Origin: Symsagittifera roscoffensis
Taxonomy: Eukaryota; Xenacoelomorpha; Acoela; Convolutidae
Length of the DNA stretch: 64,000 nucleotides
Direction: 5' to 3'
Assembly (NCBI RefSeq): GCF_963678635.1
Contig: NC_087063.1
Location: 44,496,101-44,560,100 of the forward strand
The translations under genes and the position numbers were made by a program. Each line of letters begins with the position of its first letter. Position 1 is the first letter of the stretch. This document shows, piece after piece, positions 35,303 through 46,378 of the stretch. Below the pieces are notes generated by a model. It searched no databases. It was not told the origin of the DNA and saw nothing but the letters and a program-made list of their open reading frames with translations.

Positions 35303-35578
35303 TCAACATATACTCACGTAAAAAATCTTATGTAGATTTATTTCTATGTTGGTATCCGAAAAAATTACCCGTATCAGCGCGTACAGCTCCAGAGGATACA
35401 GTCGTCCTCGATTGAGGTCGTATAACGGAAGTGAGACTTCTTTCACTCTCCTCTTTGCCCGGAAGTCTCTTGGTCTCGTCAGTTTTAAAAGCAAGTCTTC
35501 AGGGTCAACATGCTGTTTCTCCGTCGCCCTCGTCACCAAGAAGCATAAATAGTTCCCTGGTGTTTGCAATTTTTTCAT
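35303..35578 (-). CDS. Second unidentified ORF of the repeated block (copy 1)
   Basis: 91 residues starting MKKLQTPGNYLCFLVTRATE, with a basic middle (RPRDFRAKRRVKEVSLPLYD) and a hydrophobic end. It follows the preceding ORF by about 145 bp on the same strand. The duplicate at 43600-43875 has the same length and start. Differences between the two are mostly conservative, consistent with past coding. No family is recognised. Confidence 0.38.
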   Translation of the reverse strand: MKKLQTPGNYLCFLVTRATEKQHVDPEDLLLKLTRPRDFRAKRRVKEVSLPLYDLNRGRLYPLELYALIRVIFSDTNIEINLHKIFYVSIC

Positions 35579-35722
35579 TTTTTTATTAATAATTTTTCAG
35601 TGCGGGTGAGTCCTACCGCCACTCCCCGGACAAAAAATATCCATTGCCGTCCCCGTCGATCGCATACCGGATATTAAGTTAAGGTTGGACGCCAGAATGA
35701 GCAATTTCACTTCCTAGGCTAC

Positions 35723-36178
35723 TCAGTAAGGATCATTTTTGTCATTCTTAATGTATTTCCTGCTCTCGCGGTCAACGTACTGAATCGTGACACTGGTTTT
35801 CTTTGGGTCTGATGTCATTTCGTTCAACCATTCTGAGGCAAACAAGTTTGTTAAATCTTGTTCGTACGACTGTTGCTGTTCGTCGTCAAATTCCACTTCA
35901 GTTTTAGACCGATCATCGATCCACTTTTTGCCTTGATCATCGAAAATGACTATATCCTGTGACACGGTTTTCTCCTCCAGACCCACTAGATCTTCTCCTA
36001 TCTTTTTCAGGTCTATCCTGTTCACTACGAAGTCCTCTCCGTAAGGATTATACTTCTTTGCGGGTCTTGCCCTGTCACTTTGTCTTGTCTGCATTGAAAA
36101 GGGTAGATCCAGTTTCTTTTTGGTCTTAACTGGGTTAAAAAGCTTAATCCGGGAATCCAGAAGGCTTCCGCGATTCAA
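35723..36178 (-). CDS. Unidentified ORF of the repeated block (copy 1, intact)
   Basis: 151 residues, hydrophilic and acidic toward the C-terminus. It contains MQTRQSDRARPAKKYNPYG, a basic Arg/Pro/Tyr phrase that resembles linker sequences of retroelement polyproteins, then several Asp/Glu-rich stretches and a QQQSYEQDL run. The copy at 44011-44474 is frameshifted but otherwise very similar. The conserved coding character and the position next to an LTR-like unit reading in the same direction suggest a gag-type retroelement protein. A host-derived gene is not excluded. Confidence 0.4.
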   Translation of the reverse strand: MNRGSLLDSRIKLFNPVKTKKKLDLPFSMQTRQSDRARPAKKYNPYGEDFVVNRIDLKKIGEDLVGLEEKTVSQDIVIFDDQGKKWIDDRSKTEVEFDDEQQQSYEQDLTNLFASEWLNEMTSDPKKTSVTIQYVDRESRKYIKNDKNDPY

Positions 36179-36583
36179 ACCAACCTGCCAGCTCCTTTGT
36201 TTTTTGAATCAGCTCGGCGCGGAGTGCTTTGTTTATGGATATGCCGATCATGATATCAAAAGAATAACACCCAGGAGCGCCATAAAGTTATATATGTAAC
36301 ATTCGCCCGGAAGACCATACCAAAGGAAAACAAAGTTAGAACCTAAAACGTCTGACTAGCGTCTAAACACAGCTTCACATGACTTTAACCGTCTCTACCA
36401 AAGCCGGTTCAATGTGTGGTCCATTAACATCGGGTCGACAAAGTTGTTACTAGTTATGGCTATCGGCCAGATCGCGCAAATTAAATTAATTACATGCAAA
36501 CTTAGAGAACTCATGGCTGGTTCTCAGTATCATCAGACCACGTGATCACTCCTTCAAACAGGGATACTACTTATTATCATATT

Positions 36584-37468
36584 TGTGCCAGTCGGTCATA
36601 TTTGGAAGTTTGACCCTGAACAACGCAAAAGACATGATTTTGGGGTGAAATGGATTTTTTCAAAATTTCGAATTGAGCTTGTCATGCTTAAGTTTCTCGC
36701 GACAACTGAAAATATCAGAAAAATAACATCAGAAGATTCGATTTACAATCGCGGGAAAGTAGTCAAAAATAACAGCGCAAAATTGCTATTAGCATTTTTC
36801 GATACATAATTTGAACGAGAGTAGAGCTGTCTTTTTCGAAACAGAAGGCAGAGTGATCGCGAGTAAAGAATAGATATATTAGAAGTGGACCAGAGTGAAC
36901 CTTCGCTGGAAAGGTGGACAACCGAAGTTGCCCAATGGTCCAGACCCAAAACTTGTCTCATGAGTTAGAACTGGATTAGTTGAAACTTCTTGACTTAAAC
37001 TTGATTACCTCATTTATTCTAGAGTTACTTATTAATTTAGTTACTCAATTCGAGTGATCGTGCTGGTATGTCAGTACCCAATTTAAATTTCTTGAGTGTG
37101 TTTTATATTGTTATGTTGAGTTAAAGAGAGTTTTTAGGTTGATCCATCTGAAACGGATCAAAGGTCCACTGTCTAATAAAAAGTAGCTATACGTAAGGTT
37201 CCGACCCTGTTTTTAACGGCGTTCACGTGTTTTAGGTATTTTGAGACCTAAATATGTGGACGGTCTTATTTTGTAGAGTTGGGGGTATTTTGGTAGTGGC
37301 TTTTAAGCTGTAACAAAGGTTTTAGTCTCATGTCGCAAGTGAACCGAATTGGTTCCGACCGCTTGAGGTAGAAAAACACAAGAGATGGTGTCCTTGACTC
37401 TTGAGCCAATGATTATAGGGTCTATTTTTATTTAACCTCATATGTGATTTAAGTAGCCGACTGTTACA
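36584..37468 (-). mobile_element. LTR-like unit, copy 1 (885 bp)
   Basis: On the minus strand it begins TGTAACAGTC and ends GACTGGCACA, i.e. TG...CA with short inverted ends. A TATAAAA box (near 37105-37113) and an AATAAA signal (near 37012-37018), about 90 bp apart, are conserved with copy 2, as expected for U3-R-U5. Homology to copy 2 stops exactly at these ends. No 5-bp target duplication is seen. ORFs in the block read away from it on the same strand. Confidence 0.65.
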
Positions 37469-38944
37469 TAGTGTTTTTATGGCGCTCCGGGGTGTTTTTA
37501 CGACATCAAGACTACGGGATCAAACCCACTTGACACAGACCCGGGCTACATATCCCTTCTAGAGTACCGGTGGTACGGTCCAACAGGAACGTATTCAACT
37601 TCTGGTTGTACCCTGATAGATTTTTAGGAAAACTTGAGAATATTTTCTGGTGCATTTTCCGAATGACGGCTAGCTAACCGAGTAAAGGGGTAACTAGGGG
37701 ACAAAAACGAGTAAAAGAGAAAAAGCGAAGCAAAAAAACCAAAAAAGATTAGAAACAGGAACAAAAAACAATAAAACATAAAAAGGACAGTGGCTTTGAC
37801 TTCCAGATTGTGTGGACAAAAACTTTATATTAATTGAAATTGTATACCCATACTGTTTTCCACTAAGACCGATCGTCTCGATCAAATTAGCAAAGTTGTA
37901 CAGGTGCCCGAGTGTGGGGCGTTGTAAGGCTTTCAGATAGCTTGTGATATCAGCGGACCACTGGGAGACTTGACCGGAGGAGGTGCCCAGCGAAGTGGGA
38001 AAGTGGACCACAAGAAGGTTCCACCACTGGGAGACTTAACTGGAAGCCCAGGGGAAAGTGTGATCAACCGGCAGGTGAACAGTCAGTAGTGTGATCAAAA
38101 CATAACAGGGCAAACGGAAGAAGGTTGAAGGAGGTTCTGTTTGGTGAAACGGGTATCGTTAAAATCCACTTTACATTTTAGGAAATAGGGGTAAAATTGG
38201 ATAAGCGAATATCCACCGTTTTGAGGAAGTGTTTTTACTTGAGCAAAGCTTGGAAACAGGTTCTACGGTTTTCTATCGAGAGGTTTAGCACCCATCGCGC
38301 TTAGGGTAATTTTCGGCTTAAGTGGGGGGCTAGATAGGGGGGAGGTTAGAAGGGGTCTGGTCAAGATAGAGGTTGGCGGTTGCAATTTGTAAAAAAGGGG
38401 ACACATTATAGTAACCATACAATCGACATCGTCGATGTAGTTACATTAGTAGACCCAGAGTCTGGAACGATCCATCTTTGGGCTCAGAAAAAAAGTTGCA
38501 AAGCGAGGATATCCGAATTTAAGATCGAATTAAGGGAGGTAACCTGGTCGAATCGGGTGGGGGGATCGGAAATAGAATGTTTATGGAACCCGAAGTAAGA
38601 ATACCCCATAAGATCGTTAGTAAGGGGCGAGGAAAACGCATGACAACCAGATACAAGATATTTTTTTTTTACAAAAAGACGACACTGGTCGCCTTTGAAT
38701 TTTTGATGTACTCGTCCTTCTGTTTTTATCAATTTTCTCATATAGATTTTTTTACGTTTTCGGATCTAATTTTTTTTGGGTTCTTCCGAATTGTAGATCA
38801 GAAGACACTTACGAACAAGTCGTGTTTTGACTTGCATCGATTAATGAAGGGAAGGTAATTTCAGGGTTTTAGTAGATAAAATTTTTGATTAGTAGGTTTG
38901 GGTTGGGGGGGGGGGTTTAATACTAGAGCTTAAGAGGTGGTACT
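37469..38944. other. Region between block copies, no gene recognised
   Basis: Moderately GC-richer DNA with short frames on both strands. It includes a C/G-rich AGGTGGAAACC-like segment and an 11-base G run near 38907. It would be the internal or 3' part of a minus-strand LTR element spanning 36584-46378, but no retroviral domains are readable. Confidence 0.4.
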
Positions 38945-39515
38945 AGGGACAGTGACAGGAACAAGAGATCCGACTGTCCCAACACCGAGGAACAACAGAT
39001 CCGACTGTCCCAACACTTTTAAGGGAGGTCTTGGGACAGTGCGAAGTGTCCCAACACTTGTAAGAGGGGTCTTGGGACAGTGCGAAGTGTCCCAACACTG
39101 GTGCGAGAAGTCCTGGGACCATGCGAAGTGTCTCAACACTTGAGCGAGAAGTCGTGGGACAGTGCGATGTGTCCCAACACTTGTGCGAGGGGTCTTGGGA
39201 CAGTACTAAAAGTCCCAAACACTTGTGCGAGGAGTCCTCGGACAGTGCGAAGTATCCCGACACTTGAGCAAAGGGTCCTAGGAGGGTAAAGAAAAGTCGT
39301 GGGACAGTAACGAAGTGTCCCAACACTTGAGCAAAGTCTCCTAGGAGGGTTCAGAGAAAACCTGGGCAGTCCCAACACTTGAGCGAAGGGTCCTAGGAGG
39401 GTTCAGAAGAGTCCGGGGACAGTAACGAAGTGTCCCAACACTTGAGCAAAGTCTCCTAGGAGGGTTCAGAGAAGTCCTGGGACAGTCCCAACACTTGAAC
39501 GAAGGGTCCTGAGGA
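38945..39515. repeat. Hairpin-forming minisatellite
   Basis: About a dozen imperfect tandem units of roughly 41-57 bp with the core GTCCTGGGACAGTGCGAAG followed by TGTCCCAACACTTGAGCGA. Each unit has GGGACA and TGTCCC facing each other around GTGCGAAG, so single strands can fold into a hairpin per unit. Later units are longer and carry CCTAGGAGGGTTCAGA inserts, so two unit types alternate. Long frames crossing it on both strands result from the repeat and are not genes. Confidence 0.92.
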
Positions 39516-40097
39516 CTGATATTGATTTAGATTCAAAACAGTTTTAGACTAATTCGACTGATTTTAGCTTTAATTACGCAATATATTTATCTATATTTTT
39601 ACATATATATATACAACTATATATATAAGTGCAATCGGATTTTACAACAGGGACTTGTAAATACTAAAATTGTAATTGAAGAAAATTCTATATAAAAACC
39701 ATGAAACGAAGTAGGGTATCGATAACCGAAAGGAAGACAACAGGACCAAAATAAAATCAAACCTCGTCGCAACGGAAAGCAACACTATCAAACCCGAAAG
39801 TAATGAAAAGAACATTTTTTGGAAACTACCCTCCCAAAGTAACCCGTTCTATCCATTGAAACCACAATCTCAGATCTGCGTGAATCGCTTCTGAGAAAAC
39901 GTTTTAATTTTGTGTTTTTTCTTGATTTAGACTATGATGAATCTTTTAAACCAATCTGTGATGATTAATATTAAATTCTGGTCGTTTTGTACTGCGCTTG
40001 ATTTTGCTATATTTCAAATAGAAAGTTTGGAGAAAACGAAAAAATTTCTGGGATATTGAAACTCCGGAAACTTTTTTTTTAAACTGAAAAAAGAGGA

Positions 40098-42300
40098 ATG
40101 GATATCAACCCAACTGACTCATTTTCTCTTCTTACTTTATTACTCCCACGAAATGGGGATGTTGAAGTTGATTCAGGCCTGTACAAAACAATAGAAGATG
40201 TCCACAAAATTTGTATCAATAATGCAAAAAATGTGAAATTTGTTTGTTTGAATTTTCAAAGTGGTATTGGCAAACGCATGCAGGTAAAAAAAAAATTGTT
40301 CAGGAAATAGGTGAAAATACGGTTTTAGGAATTTGGAAAAGATTGTTAAAAAAAAATGATTCGAAGTTCAGGGATTTAGAACCAAAAACATACGCGATGA
40401 CAAGATTTGATAGACAACCTTCAATAAAACTAAAACGTGGTGGTGTTTTGTTGTCTTTACCAATAAAATTGGCTCCAAAACTCAGAGAAGTTTACACTTG
40501 TTTAAAAAAAGAAATATGAATCATTATGGGTTGTATGCAAATCGAAGATTAACGTTGTGAGAAAAGAGAAAATACTGATAAATTTGTGAATTTGTGTTAT
40601 AATCCAAACAAAACGAATTTCGTTGATTTTTAGAACAATTAACACTCAAAACTGACAACGCCTCCTCTGTTTGTAACGAGATAAATTTCATGCGTGATTA
40701 TAAAATGAATTAGTTGAACAAACCAGATAAAGAAGATATGGAATCTATCATTACTCCTTACAGATTAAAATTTTTCGGTCCCAATGATGAGACTGGAATC
40801 AGTGCTTCGGCAAAGACTCGTATCGATTATCTCATTAATGACTATAAAACATAAGGAAACGAAATTTGCTTTGATACACCTTACATAACGGACCAATTTT
40901 CTTCACTTGTTTTGATAAAAATAAAATGTAAAAAGATCTTGCCGAAAATTATTTTTACTTTCAACAAAGATGATTACCGTAAATTAGAGTTTTGAAAAAC
41001 TCTTTTCGCTCTTCCGTGCTTTCAATTATACCAATGCGCAGACGCCCAAACCAAGTGTTCCTTAATGATAAGTTTAATTTCTAATGCTCTTCACCAACAT
41101 GCGGCGATCAAAAAAAAGTATTTTTGAATTTTAAATTGGTAATTTATTCTTTAATGCATTAGATGTGCTAAAAATGGAATGCTTCGATTCAGAGTGCAAA
41201 AAAACTGAAAAGTAAGCAAGAATCACTTTCAGCTAATTGAAATTAAAATACCAAAGATAATTGGCAAAACTAATGCCTGTTCTGTGAATAACTGGCCAGC
41301 CTAATTAAAGATAAACAAGAAAAACATTCGCTAAGAGTCTAATCACTTCTGAACACATTTCAGTATAAGTAGATTTTTCCAACCAGGTTCGTGGTTCTTG
41401 TTCAAGCGGGAGCAGAATTAGGGCGATACAAAAATCTTGAAATTATCGAAATGATAACTCAGAATTGAAAAATTGCAAAAGTTTTTCATTTATGTGTTCT
41501 CAATTTTAGGCGAGTTTTTTTGGCTCCGTTAAGTCTCAACCTTATATTCTAGTTAAGTCATAACTTCTACCCTATCATTTTCAGCACACAAAACTGAAGC
41601 AATGCTACAATTTACTTCAAGAATTAAAGGTCAAGAAACCTCTGGGACCTTCTAACGTACCTGCTGGGGCAATAAGTGACGGCCAATCTATATTTGTGAC
41701 CAAAAATATTTTACTTTTTTTGTTATTGATGTCTGCATAGATGAGAAAGTTTTTCCATCTGAACTAAAGATAGCAAATGTCACACTCTTATTCAAAAAAT
41801 ATGACTCGTTGGATCCAAAACCTTTTCGCCCTAATCCAAAATTTGTACGTTTTCCAAAATCTTTGAAAAATTTATTCATGCTCGAATAGCAGCCCATTTG
41901 AACAAACATCAAATAACGACGTTTTAGTTTGGATTTCGCAAAAAGTTCTCAACGCAGGATGCATTGATTTACGTTACAGAAACTATCCAAAAAGAAAATA
42001 GACTCTAAAAGAATTGTTCATGCAGCTTTATTGGATCTTTAAAAGGCATTTGACTGTTTTTCACATCAAATTTTGAAAAAGTAAAACATACTGTATGGGA
42101 TTTTCAATGGAAGAAATTGCTTTAAATAAAAATTTTCTCGATGAATGTGTTAATGTGAATCGAGTTTTGTTGACTAGATTGATGCTAAAAGAGATGTGCC
42201 ACAAGTCACGGTACTAGGTCTACTTTTGTTCAATCTAAATATCAATGATCTGCGAAACTTAATATCGCATGAATCGAAATTTTGTTCATTGGCATTTTCC
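40098..42300 (+). mobile_element. Dead non-LTR retrotransposon (CR1/L2-like), copy 2
   Basis: Same element as at 32657, carried by the block duplication. The 2A-like site here reads NGDVEVDSGL. RT motif A is interrupted by a TAA at the Ser position (DL-stop-KAFDCF), and motif B reads VLGLLLFNLNINDL. It shares the same downstream break point as copy 1 up to GATCTTTCTGTTGGAGG, so truncation predates the duplication. Confidence 0.82.
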
Positions 42301-42503
42301 TGATCTTTCTGTTGGAGGTTTTTTAGTGGCTTCGTCGCTGTAGCAGCTCCTGTTTTTTCACTAATTCTGAGGAGAGTTCTACTCTTACGGCATCATCGAT
42401 TGTTCCACAGGGTGTAGTCACCCCAGAACCCGGCACACTCCTGTTGGCCACGAGACGGCCAGCGGCTTCCACCAGCTACTACATGGTGCTATCCAAGACT
42501 GAA

Positions 42504-43052
42504 TCACCCAGGGGTCGCTTGGATCCGGATTGTCACTCTACCGGTTCCTGTTGGGACCTGCAGTTCCGTTGTTTGACTTAAGTCAAGATGCGACAGAAGA
42601 TCCTTCGGGGACTGCCCACAAGGAACAATCCCTGCATGTAATGGTCGTTCCTTTTTCGATACTCTCAATCGCTCCGATCGCTCCTTATAATCCTTCCTCA
42701 AGCCTTCTATTTCTTCTCCTTGTTTCTTCTTGCAGTCTTCAAGTGTCTTCTTTATCTTACTTAGTTCTAGCGAAGGTTTTTCTCACTCGGTCCACCTCGG
42801 CTTTTGTTTCGTTCAGATCTTCCATCGTTTCAATCGTCTGTACTTCTTCCTCAACTCTGAGTCTCTTGGCAGGCACCACTGTGAGCTAGATGAGGCAACC
42901 TCGCTTCTTAATTCTTGGTGGAAAGATTGTTGTCTACTCCTTAAGCCGGGCCTATCCCGGTTTTGTGCGCCAAGTTGCTTCCTGAGAGAGTTCAATTTCT
43001 CCATCGAATAACACGCAGACTTGAGCCATCCAGCACTCCTTGTTCGCCCCAA
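42504..43052 (-). pseudogene. Frameshifted coiled-coil-type ORF
   Basis: Two overlapping minus-strand frames (42813-43052 and 42504-42701), plus a third frame between them, together read as Lys/Glu/Arg-rich heptad-like sequence (phrases such as METMEDLNETKAEVDRVRK and KDYKERSERLRV) with stops at each frame change. It looks like a decayed coiled-coil segment of a structural retroelement protein. GC content is clearly higher than flanking DNA. Present only in block copy 2. Confidence 0.4.
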
Positions 43053-43059
43053 GCCGCCA

Positions 43060-43281
43060 TCAGCAAGATGTCCGTGGGGCGGTCCTAACGGTTGTCATGC
43101 CCCATGCCCCAAAACGGATGTTTTTCAGAGCAGCCGTCAATATGGCCAGCTCTGGGTCATTCTGGGCGTAATCTCTTTCCAGTAGCCTACGATAGAGCTC
43201 GTCTATGACTGGCCCTACGTATGCCTCAGGCAAATCCATCAGTTCGTCGAAATTGTCCATTCTGATTATTAAATTCGACAA
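43060..43281 (-). pseudogene. ORF with acidic helical segment, unidentified
   Basis: 73 residues beginning MSNLIIRMDNFDELMDLPEAY, predicted helical, ending AALKNIRFGAWGM. Its first part is also present in copy 1 (34880-34990 area) before the deletion. It lies on the minus strand downstream of the other block ORFs and just upstream of coiled-coil-type frames, a layout compatible with a gag polyprotein. No domain is recognised. Confidence 0.35.
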
Positions 43282-43599
43282 GTTGATTTCGCAATAGTTT
43301 CAGGTTCAAATATTAAGATGATCAATCAGGATCTAGAAACAAGGTCACGACCATCACAACTGCCAATCATTGCTCCAATTCATTTTAAAAACAGTCGGAT
43401 AAGATGATTTTCATCTTAAGATTTATTAAATTCAATTCAGTCCAAAATCTTGGAATCTTGATATAAAAGTTGACAATCCACACTTTCGATCTATTCCTAA
43501 AGTTTTTATTTCAGCATTCTTGGTCAATAACACTTTCGAACCGAAGATCTTAATAACGTTACAACATTACACATAACACAGGCTACACTCGATCTTTAC

Positions 43600-43875
43600 T
43601 CAACCTATACTCACATAAAAATACTTTTTTAGATTTATTTCTTTGTTGGTATCGTAAAAGATTACATGTATCAGCGCGTACAGCTCCAGAGGATGCAGTC
43701 GTCCTCGATTGAGGTCGTATAACGGAAGCGAGACTTCTTTCACTCTCCTCTTCGCCAAGAAGTCTCTTAGTCTCGTCAGTTTCAAAAGCAAACCTTCAGG
43801 GTCAACATGCTGTTTCTCTGTCGCCCTCGTCACCAAGAAGCATGAACAGTTCCCTGGTATTTGCAATTTTTTCAT
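43600..43875 (-). CDS. Second unidentified ORF of the repeated block (copy 2)
   Basis: Same 91-residue frame as 35303-35578, uninterrupted in both copies despite other damage to the blocks, with about a dozen residue differences. Retention of the open frame in two diverged copies is weak evidence for constraint before duplication. A ratio of silent to replacement changes would tell. Confidence 0.38.
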   Translation of the reverse strand: MKKLQIPGNCSCFLVTRATEKQHVDPEGLLLKLTRLRDFLAKRRVKEVSLPLYDLNRGRLHPLELYALIHVIFYDTNKEINLKKYFYVSIG

Positions 43876-44010
43876 TTTTTTATTAATAATTTTTCAGTGC
43901 GGGTGAGACCTACCGCCACTCCCCGGACAAAAAGTACCCATCGCCGTCCCCGTCGATCGCATACCGGATCTTATGTTAAGGTTCGACGCCAGAATGAACA
44001 ATTTCACTTA

Positions 44011-44474
44011 CTAGGCTACCCAGTAAGGATCATTTTTGTCATTCTTAATGTATTTCCTGCTATCGCGGTCAACGTACTGAATCGTGACACTGGTTTTCTT
44101 TGGGTCTGATGTCATTTCGTTCAACCATTCTGAGGCAAACAAGTTTGTTAAACCTTGTTCGTACGACTGTTGCTGTTCGACGTCAAATTCCACTTCAGTT
44201 TAGACCGATCATCGATCCACTTTTTGTCTTGATCATCGAAAATGTATATATCCTGTGACACGGTTCTCTCCTCCATACCTACTAAATCTTCTCCTTTCTT
44301 TTTCAGATCTATCCTGCCCACTAAGAAGTCCTCTCCGTAAGGATTATACTTCTTTGCGGGTCTTGCCCTGTCACTTTGTCTTGTCTGCATTGTAAAGGGT
44401 AGATCCAGTTTCTTTTTGGTCTTAACTGGGTTAAAAAGCTTAATCCGGGAATCCAGAAGGCTTCCGCGATTCAA
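44011..44474 (-). pseudogene. Unidentified ORF of the repeated block (copy 2, frameshifted)
   Basis: Homologue of 35723-36178. The first 85 or so residues match (MQTRQSDRARPAKKYNPYG present). A one-base deletion near 44200 then shifts the frame, and the C-terminal part continues as a separate frame from 44193 to 44011. One copy intact and one broken gives no evidence for present function. Confidence 0.4.
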
Positions 44475-44720
44475 ACCAACCTTCCAGCTCCTTTATTTTT
44501 TGCATCCGCTAGGCGCGGAGTGCTTTGTTTATGGATCTGCCGATCATGATATCAAAAGAATAACACCCAGGAGCGCCATAAAGTTATATATGTAACATTC
44601 GCCCGGAAGACCATACCAAAGGAAAACAAAGTTAGAACCTAAAACGTCTGACTAGCGTATAAACACAGCTTCACATGACTTTAACCGTCATCAACAGACT
44701 CGGAAGCCTTCAAGAGACCC

Positions 44721-45065
44721 TTGCTGACCCATCGTAATGCAATCACTACGGGTTGGAAGAGAGTTCTTAGGGTGTCTAGAGATAATACCAAGTCGAGGGA
44801 GTCAATATTGAAGGAAGACTTGGCGAAGAACGTGAGCTTGAGCTTGCATAACTTCTTTTGCTTGAACAGGGAGTCCAAGGTGCAGGGTTTGCCAAACCAA
44901 GCGAAGAGATTGCAAGAGCATAGGGAATGGATGCGATCCTACGATCAACTAAAAGCTTGGGAAGAGATCGTTGTCAGCTCCGATGACGAGGAAGAGCTGT
45001 TGAGGAAGATTACAGTGTCGAATGCATCAGGGCCCAGCACCTCAAGGGCGAGGAGCACGAAATGA
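44721..45065 (+). CDS. 114-residue ORF, unidentified, copy-2 specific
   Basis: Lies in the 803 bp present only in block copy 2. It is hydrophilic, helical, with a C-terminal acidic patch (SSDDEEELLRK) and Ser-rich end. It reads opposite to the other block ORFs. GC content and acidic/basic alternation look coding-like, but no family or start context supports it. A fragment of an inserted element is possible. Confidence 0.3.
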   Translation: MLTHRNAITTGWKRVLRVSRDNTKSRESILKEDLAKNVSLSLHNFFCLNRESKVQGLPNQAKRLQEHREWMRSYDQLKAWEEIVVSSDDEEELLRKITVSNASGPSTSRARSTK

Positions 45066-45494
45066 GCAATATGCTCAGAGTCGGATTCTTGAGCCTTGAG
45101 CGGGGAAAAGAAAGGGGCTTGTGAGTGAACTCAGATGAAATTTGAGGGCACGTAAAAGACATTTTAATAAAAAATTACTGTTACTAGTATATTATGACTA
45201 CTATATAAATCAGAATGCTGCATGACAATTTTCTGAATGGGTGAAGCAAAAGAAATTTTAATCATTAGCTTACAAAGCGGAAATTCACGGTGCAGGTGTA
45301 TGCAGATTCTGATTGCTGTTTAGCGATAATGTGACAATTTTGCATGGTTGTGAATTTTGGGGTGTAGATAAAGTTAAATCTGCTGCAAACTTCTGTAAAT
45401 GACCACTGGCACTGTGAGACACACTCTACATTCTGGGGGCTCACTGACATACGACAACACGCGATGAGGACATCAATCTTGCGTCCGGGGAGCA

Positions 45495-46378
45495 TGTGCC
45501 AGTCGGTCATATTTGGAAGTTTGACATTGAGCAACGCAAAAGACATGATTTTGGGGTGAAATGGAATTTTTCAAAAATTCGAGTTGAGCATGTCATGCTC
45601 TAGTTTCTCGCGACAACTGAAAAAATCAGATAAATAAGATCAGAAGATTCGAACTACAATCGCGGGAAAGTAGTCAAAAATAACAGCGGGAAAATGCTTT
45701 TAGCAATTTCCGATACATAATTCAAACGAGAGTAGAGCTGTCTTATTCGAAACAGAAGGCAGAGTGATCGCCAATAAAGAATAGATGTCTTAGAAGTGGA
45801 CCAGAGTGAACCTTCGGTGGAAAAGTGGACAACCGAAGTTGCCCAATAGTCCAGATCCAAAACTTGTGTCTTGAGTTAGAACTGACTTATTCAAAACTTC
45901 TTGAGTTAAACTTGATTATCCCATTTATTCTAGGGTTACTTTTTGTTTTAGTTACTTAATTCTAGAGATCGTGCTGGTATGTGAGTACCCAATTTAAGTT
46001 TTTTGAATGTGTTTTATATTAAGATGTTGAGTTAGGGAGAGTTTTTAGGTTGATCCATCTGAAATGGATCAAAGGTCCACTGTTTATAAAAAGTAACTAT
46101 ACGTAAGGTTCCGACCCTGTTTTTAACGGCGTTCGCGTGTTTTAGGTATTTTGAGATCTAAGTATGGGGACGTTCTTATTTTCTAGAGTGGGGTTATTTT
46201 GGCAGTGGCCTTTAAGCTGTAATAAAGGTTTTAGTCTCATGTCGCAAGTGAACCGAATTGGCTCCGACCGCTTTGAGGTGGAAAAACGCAAAAGATAGTG
46301 TCCCTGACTCTTGAGCTAATGGTTATAGGGTCTACTTTTCTTTAATCTCATGTGTGACTTAAGTAGGCGACTGTTACA
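45495..46378 (-). mobile_element. LTR-like unit, copy 2 (884 bp)
   Basis: Partner of 36584-37468, nearly equal in length with the same TG...CA ends, TATAAAA (near 46011) and AATAAA (near 45930) on the minus strand. As 5' LTR it would drive the minus-strand ORFs at 44474-42504. The sequence just inside (TGCTCCCCGGACGC on the minus strand) does not give a standard TGG primer-binding site. Confidence 0.65.

Larger units (their letters stand above)
32345..37468. repeat. Large repeated block, copy 1
   Basis: Sequence from about 32345 recurs in the same order at 39815-46378: short GAAACCACA repeats, a dead non-LTR retrotransposon (+ strand), minus-strand ORF pairs and a TG...CA unit of 885 bp. Compared with copy 2 this one lacks about 845 bp (42323-43168 of copy 2) and has different sequence just before the LTR-like unit (36345-36583). 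Divergence is roughly several percent, so it is older than the 22-29 kb duplication. Confidence 0.88.
39815..46378. repeat. Large repeated block, copy 2
   Basis: Second copy of the 32345-37468 block. It retains the additional coiled-coil-type minus-strand ORFs at 42504-43281 that are mostly missing from copy 1, and carries 803 bp of extra sequence (44692-45494) before its LTR-like unit. The order retrotransposon/ORFs/LTR in both copies, with an intervening 2.3-kb region, is what a tandem LTR-element array would produce. Confidence 0.88.

Noticed and set aside
37480-37495. TGGCGCTCCGGGG as a + strand primer-binding site
   Set aside because: It lies 12 bases from the LTR-like end, and TATA/poly(A) signals and ORFs favour the minus orientation.
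38930-39378. Several ORFs of 68-127 codons on both strands
   Set aside because: All derive from the minisatellite unit; frames follow the repeat length.
38945-39515. CRISPR array
   Set aside because: Units are contiguous tandem copies without unique spacers and the context is animal nuclear DNA.
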